From Apostichopus japonicus (lineage: Eukaryota > Echinodermata > Holothuroidea > Aspidochirotida > Stichopodidae), in the NCBI RefSeq assembly GCF_037975245.1, contig NC_092578.1, positions 12,878,321 through 12,942,320 of the forward strand: a stretch of DNA of 64,000 nt, read 5' to 3'. Every line of letters begins with the position of its first letter. Within the stretch, counting starts at the first letter, position 1. The translations under genes and the position numbers were made by a program. Under the pieces are notes generated by a model, which did not search any database, was not told the origin of the DNA, and was given only the letters and a program-made list of their open reading frames with translations. Shown here piece by piece: positions 46,901-57,422 of this stretch.

Positions 46901-49900
46901 TACATGTCAAACAATCTTGCCAGATGTTTAAATCATTAGCATACAGTAGCATAACTGGGACTTTGTTTCAGATGAGATGGGCTATGGTGGGGTGGGTGGG
47001 TGTAGGGGGTTAGGTTGGGGTAGAGGTAGAAAAAGATGAAAGTGCATGAGGGAAGATTAAATGTATGCTTAAAGAGGGATCTGTCAATTTCTGCTTTAAG
47101 TAAAATATATTTCTTTTGTTTTAACTTCCCCATTCTATTCTTCACCTCTTGATCATGGTTTGGGATTACTGTTACATTTACAAACAATTTGTGAACAAAG
47201 CAATTACTCTCATGTCAACAATATAATAGCATAGCACTTAACAAACAAGAAGAACAAGCAGCATTATTTTCCTGTCTTTTTTTGCCTGTAGGGTTAATAA
47301 ACACTGTTTGGTGGATCGGTTGGAGCTTAAGGAATATACGAAGAAAACCCTATCTGCAGAAGCCGGTTATATGCGTCTTAGCTGCAAATCTGTTATTACT
47401 ATTAGAATTAGGTGATTTCCCACCTTTACTCTGGACCTTTGATGCCCACTCTTTATGGCATGCTGGAACTTTTCCATTGATCTTTGTTTGGTATAGGTAA
47501 GTTTAATATTTTAATATTAAGAGCCTAGTGCAGAACTTTTAACCTGTACAACTAGAAGATGCTCTATAAGCAGCCTGGTGAAATTTGTAATGAATTCTTA
47601 TATGCCCCTTGGTGATATTCATAGTGGACAGTTATCTTTACCTCAGAAGTATTCCCTTAAAATGTCTGAGTTGGTAATGTTACTTCTGGCCGGTAATGAT
47701 TTATAACTAGTGATAATCTTATTTGCAGCTACCAAGTGATCTATATCTCGAGGGTTTTATCCATGTTTGAAATGCTTTTAGTCACCTGTACCAGCTGACA
47801 TCCTTCAATATCACGACTATCTCATTGCAAAAATCAATTTGCATATATTTGAATCAGTGATATATTTTTTCTTGCTAACATCCTCAGCTAAAAAAAAAAA
47901 CATTTATTGCAATCTTCTAAACAACATCACTTTCTTTAAGCCATTCAAACAAAATTAACTTAAAATGGAGGAGCAAAATTTTGTTGAGAAAAGTTTGCAA
48001 ACTTCTTATGAATATTTTTCATAATTTGACTCATATTTATTAAATATAGAGTCCTCCTCAAATGGTACTGATCACAAAAGTGACTTTCGGCTGTCTATAA
48101 TTATCCGCACAATCATCACTTTGATGAAGCAAAACAAGAAAAGGAAGGAAACACTACCTTAATGAAAAGGTTTCAAATTGTTTAATGATTTACAATTTCC
48201 AACACTATGTGTCACTATTTGTGACCACTTTCCTGATATTGTTGTGGGGTTCAGTTGATAAGAAAAAGCAAACTTTAGTGAATCGCTGTAAAGTGTTTGG
48301 TAACGGTATTAACTAAAACTAAATACAATTCATTTTCATTTTAAAAATAACAGCAGATGCTCTTGCTCTTTTTTTTCTTTTCAAAAGCAGACATTTTGTT
48401 GACCTGTTCTCATTTATTTACTGAACCACCTCCATCTTCATTAACCCCCTCTCCACCTCCTCTCCGCCCCTCTGTTTTGTTTAAGCTGCATGCTGCATTG
48501 GACTTAGCTACAAAATGGGACTCGAGTTGCATCTAGTTAAAGTTACTGGTTTTGCCCTGGGGGTTTGATTAAATGTTCAGCTATAAAGGCTGGAAAATGA
48601 CTGATTTTAGCAGTCCAATAACCACCTTTAAAAGATAAAGTTGATTTTTGTGAGGATTTATTCTCTCCTTCTCAATTAAAATGGAATCATGGCAAATATT
48701 TCCAGGGTAGCTGTAAGGGACTAAAGATATATTCCTTAGCCCATACACCATATTACAATCTGGTGGTTCCATACTGTACTGGTAAATAAAATATGGAGTA
48801 CCTGGAAGCACTAGTGTGTTACTTGAATCCATCAAAAGATAAGACCAGGAATGAGAAAATAAGACATTAACTTCAGGTTTGCAAATTGGGGGAAAAAACA
48901 TTTAACCTTGCTCCACTGAAAATTTTCTACATTGGACAAGACAGAAGGATTGTAACTGTAATACTAATTAGGACTGGCAGCCAATTGGTTTTAATATCTC
49001 CTAGCTTGAGGGGAATGTTAAAATGTGTGACTTCTACATAGCTTGGTCAAAGTAACACAAAGCGCTCAACCAAACACAAAATGCAACTTTGCAATAGTAG
49101 TATGTAAGGTGGAAGTTTTTTATTTTCTGGTGCTCCTTCCCTCAAGGTGGCTCATGTTTATGCATGTCCATATATTTTCTTTTCTCTTTACCGATGTCTC
49201 TTTTTTTCTTTTGTTTTCGTCCCGCACATTCCCTTTCTAGTTACTGTATAACCGACTGCAAGCATCTTGATAGTTCTACAAAGTCCTTGCCAAAAACATG
49301 GAAATCTTAGAAATTATAAGGTGGGACTTTATTTCCTGCTTGTATTGCTATTTCATTTGACTACGTTGGTGCAAAATCATTGTGATTTTGTCGTTGTGTT
49401 TTGTTATATTAGTGCTTAAACAAATCTTTACAACCCCAGACAGGTTTAGACTGAGAATATTCACTTACAGTTTCTTTCTTCTTACGATGTGGAATTGTAT
49501 GTGAGCATTGTACGACCTAATTTGTTTCTTTCCCTTCGCATTCGCACCTTATTGAATGCAAGTTCCCAACTGTTCTTTGCAGGTTAAAGATCACTTGAAA
49601 TCAAAAGAGGTCAAAGTCTGACAAACCTTGTACACATCATAACTCAAACAGTTTATTTTGGATGAACTTTACACATGGTATGTAGATCCACCTCGTAAGT
49701 AGATCCACCTCGTAAGTGGATCCACCTTGTAAGTGGATCCACATACCCGATATGAACTTTTATCTTCAAGTTATCATGTAACAATATTTTCAGACTTTTC
49801 CCACCGTTGCCTCAAAGGACCTTTGACCTCCATAGAGACATCTTCTTGAAACCACTAGAGATGGATCAACTCTCTAAACAGGAACTTCATCCAAGCTTGG

Positions 49901-50657
49901 ATTATGTATTTTTCATGTTTTACAAGGTTTCAGACTTTGACCTGTTGACCTCAACCAATTGTTGACCTCCACAAAATAGAACAGGCCTCTTGTGCTTACT
50001 AAGGTGGATCTTCATTCGTGTGAAGTCCATTCAACTTGGCTTTTGCAGTTATGTTCACAAGATTTGAAAAGACTTTCATTTCATTTGACCTCAAATGACC
50101 TTTGACCTTAACAGATTTCAATAGGGTTCTTGTACTCACTAAGGGAGGTCTACAGACGAAAGATGAAGTTCAACCAAATCGCCCTTCCAGAGTTATAGTG
50201 ATTACAAGGTTTTTCAGAGTTTGACCTTTATTGACCTCATGAAACAGAATCATTTTGTGTTCAAACTTTCTGTGGCATTTTGGAGACTCTGAACTTTGTC
50301 TCTCATAAATATTATAGTTCCTATGTACAAGAAGTTTGCAGTTTCACATAGCATTTTGCTATGAGATACCAGATAAAGTATTTCCTGCATGTGACCTTTG
50401 ACTTTCACTAATTACATCAGGGTTCTCATACCCACTGTTTAGTTAAATCCAAAAATCAAGTATCATAATCAGTCATGTACTTTTTGAGTTATTGCATTAA
50501 CATGCATACAGATGTCATTAGGACTGCATCAATTCCTTATTACTCCCAAGCAAGGGAATATAACAAGAAAATATTTTTTTCCAACAGGTTTGTTGTAGCA
50601 GATAGTTATGAGCTTCTTCAAGAGCAAGAAAGGAGAAAAGCAAAGAAGGGAGTCTGA
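40993..50657 (+). CDS. PGAP3: PGAP3: GPI-anchor remodelling factor (Per1 family), 7 coding exons
   Basis: Exons are 40,993-41,283, 42,149-42,301, 42,901-42,963, 43,588-43,649, 44,662-44,816, 47,292-47,496 and 50,588-50,657. They total 999 nt (332 aa; the human protein has 320). Phases agree at every junction. PGAP3 acts in the Golgi in the phospholipase-type step that removes the unsaturated sn-2 acyl chain from GPI anchors. The N-terminus is a Leu-rich signal peptide. A Cys-rich luminal domain follows (CRNDHCSS, LLGWDCIEECKH, MWQTVE, PQFFGK). The multi-pass membrane part includes WPF-x7-QEPAS, AWFWSTIFHTRD, KMDYFSA, RFDYGYN and LDFPPL-W-x3-DAH-x2-WH, with the His/Asp residues conserved in the CREST/Per1 superfamily. 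The tail is basic (ERRKAKKGV). A good acceptor lies 13 nt before the ATG (tcctgttgtacag), so a 5' UTR exon probably lies upstream. The exon 1 donor (AAG|GTTGGT) is weak. Confidence 0.95.
41545..41785 (+). repeat. Dispersed repeat in PGAP3 intron 1 (inverted partner in intron 4)
   Basis: The complement of 44,184-44,435 aligns along the whole stretch. Shared strings include atatgctaga, atggtcacctttggtcaaa, gacattcagt, atcttgtgtgt and agcgtgctataatttgg. A short third piece is near 62,800. Confidence 0.75.
44184..44435 (-). repeat. Dispersed repeat in PGAP3 intron 4 (inverted partner in intron 1)
   Basis: This is the inverted partner of 41,545-41,785. Together the two flank PGAP3 exons 2, 3 and 4. 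Confidence 0.75.
44993..46077. mobile_element. hAT-type MITE in PGAP3 intron 5, TSD GCTGCATT, host of a nested MITE
   Basis: The left end reads caggcgcggcggaacgg and the complement of the right end reads cagtggcggtggaaccgg. The perfect 8-bp duplication GCTGCATT lies at 44,985-44,992 and 46,078-46,085. Its interior is interrupted by another element at 45,308-45,703. It also carries the ctaagcggagcgccacca motif shared with other MITEs here. No transposase. Confidence 0.83.
45308..45703. mobile_element. Nested hAT-type MITE, TSD AGTAAGGG
   Basis: Starts cagtggcggagctaggggta and is closely similar to the element at 2494-2860 over its length. The right end has mutated to gctccttcacca, but the 8-bp duplication AGTAAGGG at 45,300-45,307 and 45,704-45,711 confirms the boundaries. 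Confidence 0.87.
46441..46903 (+). repeat. Minisatellite in PGAP3 intron 5 (68-bp, then 129-bp units)
   Basis: The monomer beginning cttgtttaagtacattgttc starts at 46,441, 46,509, 46,577, 46,645 and 46,774. The first three periods are exactly 68 bp. The last two monomers are about 129 bp, with an added block containing gtgggtggcatgtgctaggt-like sequence. So two monomer classes are arranged in series. Confidence 0.85.
49682..49745 (+). repeat. 17-bp minisatellite in PGAP3 intron 6
   Basis: gtagatccacctcgtaa is repeated about 3.6 times with a/g and c/t changes. It lies at the edge of the degenerate repeat block that follows. Confidence 0.85.
49790..50450 (+). repeat. Degenerate ~140-bp repeats rich in TGACCTTTGACCT motifs
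   Basis: Segments with the order ttgacctc, ttcttgt-cactaagg, aagttca-cca and ttatgt-acaag recur two to four times in a diverged form. A perfect TGACCTTTGACCT occurs at 50,096-50,108, with imperfect ones at 49,817-49,830 and near 50,390. Confidence 0.6.
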
Positions 50658-51596
50658 GCTGCACAGGATATTCTTTTAAACTTGGAATGCTGGACACAGA
50701 AGGACATTTGATAAACAATGGGATAACAAAGGAAGTAATTTATAGGGATAGTAAATTATACTTGTATTCAACAACTCAGTAAATTATAGAAAGAATTAAT
50801 TGGGGGCGGGGGGGGGGGGGGGATGGAAGGTATTCATGTGGCAGAAGGGCACTGTGGTTGGAGGAACATGGACAGTCTTATCATCCAATAGGAAGGTTAA
50901 TAGATTTCTGATGGAGGACAACCCTTAAAATCAGCCGCATTTTAGTATTTTCATTTGTTATCTCTGAACAAGTGTAGTGAATCAAAATCATAAAACACAA
51001 GTCATACTGAGCTTTTAGAGTACTCTATACAAGATTTTTATTTACAATTTTATACACAACCTTGTTTTCCATATGCAATGCAATAAGTTGTACATTGTGC
51101 ATATATATCTATATATAAATGTATATATATATATAGAAAGATATATATATGGGTGTGTGTGTTTGTGATTAATTACAAATTTACCTTCTGTCGTACTGCA
51201 GTTTCATAGGTTCACTTTTGCTAACTTGAATCCAAAGAACAAGAATTATTGAATTAATATAGTCCTTAAGATGTGAACAACAAGTGAAAAGTGAATCTGT
51301 AATTCCATACAAAACAATGAATGCATCTAACGTATGATGAATCAGGCTTAACATCTATTGCTGTCAATAACATAAGTACAGTATGTGAAAATACATCTGC
51401 TAAATTTGAAAATCTTGTCAATTTCGATAAGTTTTAACTCAAATGCATTCTCCATGTGTCAATGTTCCTTTTGACAATCTGATCTGTATTTTCATATTAA
51501 AGTGTTTGTTTCTATGTATCATATAGCAAAATGTTTCAGGTTAGCTACTATGTTATGCCAATTTAGTCCCAAGTTCATTAGTTTATTAAGAGAAAG

Positions 51597-51602
51597 AATA
51601 AA
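51597..51602 (+). terminator. Candidate PGAP3 polyadenylation signal (proximal)
   Basis: AATAAA about 940 nt after the PGAP3 stop. Another lies at 51,745-51,750. Either would give a 3' UTR of about 1 kb ending before the CFAP210 stop codon. Consensus match only. Confidence 0.35.
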
Positions 51603-51744
51603 ACAGCTAGTCAATATATCAAATTGCTATTGATATGATTAGTCTAGTTACCTCATTAGTTTGATCTTTCATTAGCCCTGCTTGTTTCTGAGAAATGGAA
51701 ATTTTGTTTCAAAATATGTGCAACAAAATGTTAAATATTTATGC

Positions 51745-51750
51745 AATAAA
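51745..51750 (+). terminator. Candidate PGAP3 polyadenylation signal (distal)
   Basis: AATAAA within atgcaataaaaatc. If used, the PGAP3 3' UTR would overlap a likely CFAP210 3' UTR on the other strand. Confidence 0.35.
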
Positions 51751-51816
51751 AATCAAAACAAAAGCACCAATCATCCGTAGAGCTTTCCACATGTAATATT
51801 TTTCTTCCCTTATTCT

Positions 51817-51822
51817 TTTATT
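51817..51822 (-). terminator. Candidate CFAP210 polyadenylation signal
   Basis: AATAAA on the minus strand, 86 nt after the stop codon. A second one at 51,878-51,883 is only 25 nt after the stop. Consensus match only. Confidence 0.4.
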
Positions 51823-51907
51823 TACAATAATCAATTTTCTTCAACTCATTGGCTGGATAAGATGAAAGAACACAGTGTTTATTTTTCTATGGAAACAACA
51901 ATCTTTG

Positions 51908-54900
51908 CTACCACACAAACCCTAAACGTTTTGTCGTATTGGATGGATGTCCCACATGAGCATATTTCACCTCATCTGTGTCCCCTCGCTGATAATTTGG
52001 AAGTTCCACGCCCGAGTTGTCTTGCACCAAATAACTGGGTCTGACACCCCCTTTACCCTCAAAGACAGGACCTCGCCCGCCACCGTGACCTTCCCTCGCT
52101 GCCTTGTGAAGAGGGTACGTGTTGCGGCCTCCTTTTTCGCAATGATCGATAACCTTGCTTGCGTATTCCTGAAATTGTTTCTCTTCCAGAGCCAACAAAT
52201 CCAGATTTCTCATATACATTTCCAATTGCTCCTCCATCTCCTTTTGAAGCACCACCTGTTTCTCGATGGCTTGTTTGATGAGGAACTTTTGGTGACCTTT
52301 GGCCTCTTGCTTACGCTGCTGCATCTTTTCAATCTGTTTCTGGGCAAAGAGTTTATCTGCTTCCATTTTCATCTTCAAGGCCATTAGCTCTCTTCTCTTT
52401 TCCTCTCGCTTCTTCTTCTCTTTCTGTTGCATCTGTTGCTCTCGGTGTTCCGCCTCTTCTCGCAGAGCTCTCTGAAGCTGCTCCTGTTTCTCTAGAGCCT
52501 CCTTCTCTCGTTCCGCCTCTCGCTCTGCTTGACACTTGATGATACGGGCATCTTCATCATCTGTTTTCTGCTTAAGCTGAAGATCTAACTTGTTCACCAT
52601 CTTGGTCACCTGATCTTGCTTTTTCCTATGAAAAAAAACCCAAAAAACTCAAACTTGTAATGATCTTGGTTCACTCGTGTTCCTTTTCATTTTCTTTGTA
52701 AATCAACTGTCCAATCTTAATTCAGGGATCTTATATTTTGTATGAATTTTGTAACAAGTTTTATCATCTTAAAACAAAATAATGCACACAACTTCTGTCA
52801 ACATGTGATAGTTAAAGATGGATAAGAAAAAGTTTGTGTTTTCTCACCCTTTGATAACCAGTAGATATACTATCACATACAAGTTTAAAATGTTTCAGGG
52901 ACGGATAAAGAAACTAACTTGAATAAACCCCGCAAGACAGAGATCTGAAAATTTGTTGTTTTAAATATTCTTTTTAAAAATGACAAAACTTCACTTCTGT
53001 GAGTCATACAGTATGTCCCATAGCATGCATTGCAATGGAATATGAAGATCATATTAAGTAAAAGCAAAACAAAGGCTTCTTGTCATTTTTTCAATTCTCC
53101 AGCTTTGCAGCCTTGCCTACTGTAAAAAAAAAAAAGCATCTAGTTATTAATGCTTTGCTGGTACTTACTGAAATAGATCTCTTTCTCTCTCCTTCCTGAG
53201 TTTAGTCATCTTTTTCTTGGCAGCAGCAAAGATCCTTATTTCCTCTTCCTCCTCTTCCTCCTGCTGCCTCTCACATGAACGGATGAGATCTCTATCGCTC
53301 ACAGTCTGCAGGTGTGAGCCCATCAATTCTTCCTTTTCCTTCTTGCGTATGGCTTCAATCTTGGCCTTTTCTGCTTCGTAGTGCAGAAGCTGCTTCCTCA
53401 GTTCTTCTCCCTCCTCCTTGCCTTCCTTTATCTCTTTCTCTAGGTCTACAATATGCTGATGAATTCTGCAAAAGAAACAAGAAGGTATTACATCAGCTGC
53501 AAAGATAACTGTTCTCTTTGAGCGAAAAATTTCTTTGGAATAGTGAGGTACGACAACAATGCTTGTCAGTTACATTTTATACTTAACAGAAAAATATCTC
53601 TTACCCAAATAATGAAAATTACAAATATATCCTGCCCAAATGACTTTCATGGTATTACTATATGATTTAGGATATGTTAAACAGATATTCACTGTGAGTA
53701 CAAGAAACATGATAATAGGTTTAATTTGTCAACTTACATCAGGTGATATTAACTGCAGATGCTTGAATATGTAACAGACCATATTATTTTTGTTTTTGCA
53801 ATGTATAACTTTAATGTGTACCATGCTAACTGATTGTGAATACACATGGAGGAGGAAAAAAAAAGAAGAAATATAAGGTTTAATGCAAATGCACATTGGA
53901 GAGGTACTTACTGTTCTTTCTGAAATTCTGCAATTTCTTGTCTCTCCTTCAGTGCTTCTGTGGCCTTCTTATGATCTTCTAAGATTCCAAGCTCTAAATC
54001 TTTCTGATGTCTCAGAAGCGCATCTTTATCTTTACCTCCACTCGCTGCTTTTCTTGCCTTTTTCAACTCAATTTGCATCTCTCTCTCTTTGAGTACTTCT
54101 GTTAATAACAACGCACCCTTTGTGAAAATGAAATGAAACAATTAGACAACTTGAGTCATGATGTTATATTGAATATGAATTTAGTATCTCAACACTTGAG
54201 TTAATAAAAACTACCCTCCACCTTTAAACCCACTTCTTCACCTCACACAGACATTCAAGTTTTCTGAGCTTATTAATATATGGCAAGGTCTGCATTAACG
54301 GTAACGAAACTTGTTTGCACAATGAATTGCTAGAGGAACATGATATTGCCAGTGTAACTCTTGATATTGCTAGTGTATCTCTGATATTGCTAGTGTAACT
54401 TACATGGAAGCCTTTCACTCGATCTGTTTGATAATATTGCAAAGTCTTTGCTTTCTCAATAGCCTCCTTCCTCTTTTGCGCTTGGAATTTTGCTTCTTCG
54501 ATATCAATTTTGACTTTCTGTTTTTCTTCTTCCTCTTCCTTCAGTTTTCTTGCCTCAAGCTTCTTTTGTCGTTGACCCTAAGAAGAAAAATTAGTCAAAG
54601 TGAGGAGTTATGAGAAAATAATATGCATCATATAAATTGCATGAACACATAGAAGTATGTTCCATGCAAGTTTGGGCTGTTAGGTGTATCTGTAATGATC
54701 GAACACAGAGCATCTACTGTATACCCAAAGATTAAAGTCACTTAATGATTTGTCTTTCAGATGTAATATGTTCTTTATAGATTGGACTCTTTATATCCCA
54801 ACTTCCTTCTCTTTTTCCCCCTGATGGTATCTTCAACTGACAATTTAATTAAAATAATTTACTTTTCCATACCCCAGGCAACTATAACAGGCAGCTTATA

Positions 54901-55954
54901 CTGATTATACACTGCACAACACAAAAAAAAAAATACATGTTATTACTTTCTTGCTGAAGATCACCTACAAAGAATGAAACTTCTGGAAATGATGAAACTT
55001 ACAGCTATGGTGTTACTCCAGTTTTTGACCATGTCCTTGGAGTGTTGATGGAGTGCTAACTTCTCTGCTCTCTTGGTTTCAATCAACTCTTTCTCCCTGA
55101 CGTTTCTGGTTAGGTGTCCCTGGATTCTATTCCAGTCTGCTTGTGTTAATACTGACACTTGATTTAAGTCAATTGGCTGTTGAATATCTTCAAATGATTC
55201 ATTTTGCCCTTGAGATGTTTGAGGACTTGGAGTATCTGCAAACAATAAAAAAGGCTTTGCTAACTATTTGGTACAGGAATATAAACAATTGATCTGAATA
55301 CTGTGTTGGCATATAAATCACCCTAACAACAGCGAGGCTACATTGGCTCTACAGCCTACAGTTACCTACTGTGTATGTCACATGCATGCATTCTATTGTA
55401 CACGTGGTGTATTTTTTTCGAAGCATTAATTGTAACACTAACAGAGAGAAATCAGACCATTGTCCACTGTATGAACAGTAGGAAGTGCCCTTACATCCGC
55501 ACTTGTGCATGTCACATGCTTTGATAGTGGATGACATTAGTGTGGGTTTGCTACTGAGTACTGTTAGTGTTACGTACTGAACCATAACATTATCATAAGT
55601 ACTGTGGCCTGATGGGTTACCATTACTAGTTTCCGCCACAGCTGCATGGTCTAGCCACAGGCAAACACAACATTACTTAGAAGAAGGTAATATCCGCCAT
55701 GGCGGAGAACGCCTTCTTGTGGAACTCTCGTTCTTTTAGGAACGACATAGACCTTCGTATGTTTTTTAATAGCTTCACAAACTGAAACGTTGCGAAAAGC
55801 ATATTCAGCCTAGGTTCTACTTCTAGGCCACAGTAGCCTAGGCCTAGGCCATATATACTTGCCTAATTAAGTACGGTTAGCTATTAAGTTCCCGATTCAA
55901 CTTACTTCTTGACTGTCCTCTCCTTCTTCCATACTTTACTTGGCTGATTTCCAT
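51908..55954 (-). CDS. CFAP210: CFAP210 (CCDC173): ciliary doublet-microtubule coiled-coil protein, 6 exons
   Basis: Exons on the minus strand are 55,954-55,906, 55,235-55,003, 54,577-54,404, 54,117-53,912, 53,465-53,169 and 52,625-51,908. They total 1677 nt, 558 aa, close to the human protein at about 550 aa. All donors are GTAAG-type and phases agree. The family is a microtubule inner protein of axonemal doublets with a trichohyalin-plectin homology coiled coil. Near residue 40 is the conserved QVSVLTQADWNRIQ. Around residues 140-165 are YYQTDRVKGFH and ALLLTEVLKEREMQIE. Long Glu/Lys/Arg-rich helices run to about residue 500. The diagnostic tail is GGGRGPVFEGKGG, RPSYLVQDNSGVELP and a terminal RLGFVW. 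It is tail-to-tail with PGAP3 and head-to-head with SUGCT. Short unassigned introns separate the exons. Confidence 0.95.
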
Positions 55955-57422
55955 GGTTTATTTCGATTTTATTATAAAATCTCTTTCTGTACTTAGTGTT
56001 CCTGAAATGGTTTCTCGCTTCGTACTCGAACTGCCTAACAGAGGATTTTGTGAGTGAACACAATTGCATAGGGTCCATGCACCCAAACCTAGACTAACGT
56101 TAGACAAGCGCACCATAGGCAACATAGCAAACAGTAACAAACCAACAGATATGATGTCGTCATAGCAACGATAATGGACGGTAGCTTTTACAAATCGCCA
56201 TTGTAGATCATATTTGTACAGTTACACAATGCAACTTTGTGATGTTACGTGGCGCGCTAATAACCATTACTCTATAGGGTCTGTACATTATTCTGAGTTT
56301 GGATTGTTATATTGCTTTGCCAACGGTTATGTCATTTCTTGAATCTAACATTGTATAAATTATCGAAGCGAATTATCAAACTGAGCCAGAAGAGAGATAA
56401 CTGTTAAACTTTTACTTGTGTAAAAGTAAATGGGCCTGACGTTTCGATCCTAGCAGGATCTTCTTCAGAGGCTAAATGATAATATTAGAAACTTCAAGGG
56501 ACACATATAAATAAACTGTCAAGGAACAAGCTTAGTTAATCTACTACCTCTCCTCTTCCCCCCTGTTGGTTTCTTTCTTCTCTCCATCCTTTGTCTACTA
56601 ATAATCTTACTACATCAATCTCTTTTGTGATCACCCTGCTCATCAACCTGCCTGTATTCTAGCTGTGTGTGTCTCCCTTCGGCGCAGTTCCTGCAATGTC
56701 TGGCCCACTGTTAAACATTCTCTTACACAGGCGTTTTAGTGGATATTAAGCAGTTTGCCAACATGTTTTGTTTTATTTTAAATTTTTGCTTGTTAGTGGT
56801 TCTTTAAATTCTAGGTTTCAGCCAAGATTTCAGATGTAAAAAGCTAATAAGCTGCCGTTTGAGGATTGCATACACTTGCGTCGAGAGCCAGGTAGGCTGA
56901 GCCGCGGGACTTGAAAACAAAAACTTATGTACAGTAATCGCCTAACTAGTCTCGCCCCTCCTCTCGGAGGGGCTAATAGTCATGTCTTCCATCCAAAGGG
57001 GAGGGAGTTCTCTCCCCTTATTATGACCTACAACAGAACTCTTCAAGTTTGGGATTTCTGTTTGTTGTCTAGTTATGTTGATCCACGTTAGTGACCGTGC
57101 TACAGCAACATTGAACACCAACTATAAATGGCCATTACACGCTACGGTGAAAGAAAGATTTGCGAATCACGTTGTCAGTCACCTGATTGTACTCACACAT
57201 TTTAGGAGACATTTTAGTTTATGTTATTACGTAATTTTTGACATTTTATGGAGCACCACAGAAATTTCTGTATCACCTGTTTGTGCAAGTACAGTTCATT
57301 TGTCATAAATGAATTCGATTGAACTGGCTTAGCTGCTTCAGAAACAGTGCAGTGCGTGAATGGACTGCAGATATATTCCATTGTACCATTGTTTGGAAGC
57401 GCAAAATTCCTAAATAAATGCA
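55955..57422. other. Intergenic region between CFAP210 and SUGCT (divergent promoters)
   Basis: The region holds both 5' flanks. Next to CFAP210 is an X-box-like site. Near 56,406-56,468 is a hairpin (cttttacttgtgtaaaag) followed by cctgacgtttcgatcc and its partner ggatcttcttcag, a motif that looks like part of a dispersed repeat. A pyrimidine-rich stretch follows at 56,540-56,720. No further gene was recognised. Confidence 0.5.
56156..56169 (+). promoter_or_regulatory. RFX X-box-like site upstream of CFAP210
   Basis: GTCGTCATAGCAAC fits the X-box pattern GTNRCC-N2-RGYAAC with one mismatch in the first half. It lies about 200 bp upstream of the CFAP210 start codon. RFX factors drive many ciliary genes through X-boxes in proximal promoters, so the location fits the gene's role. 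A chance match is possible. Confidence 0.4.

Noticed and set aside
52353..52535. Arg/Glu-rich frame on the minus strand overlapping CFAP210 exon 6
   Set aside because: It is the shifted frame of the coiled-coil coding sequence.
56406..56468. Hammerhead-ribozyme-like string on the minus strand (CTGAAGA, a GATCC/GGATC stem, then GAAACGTC)
   Set aside because: An unpaired A separates the core from helix II, and no convincing helix III or helix I partner was found. It is more likely a dispersed-repeat motif.
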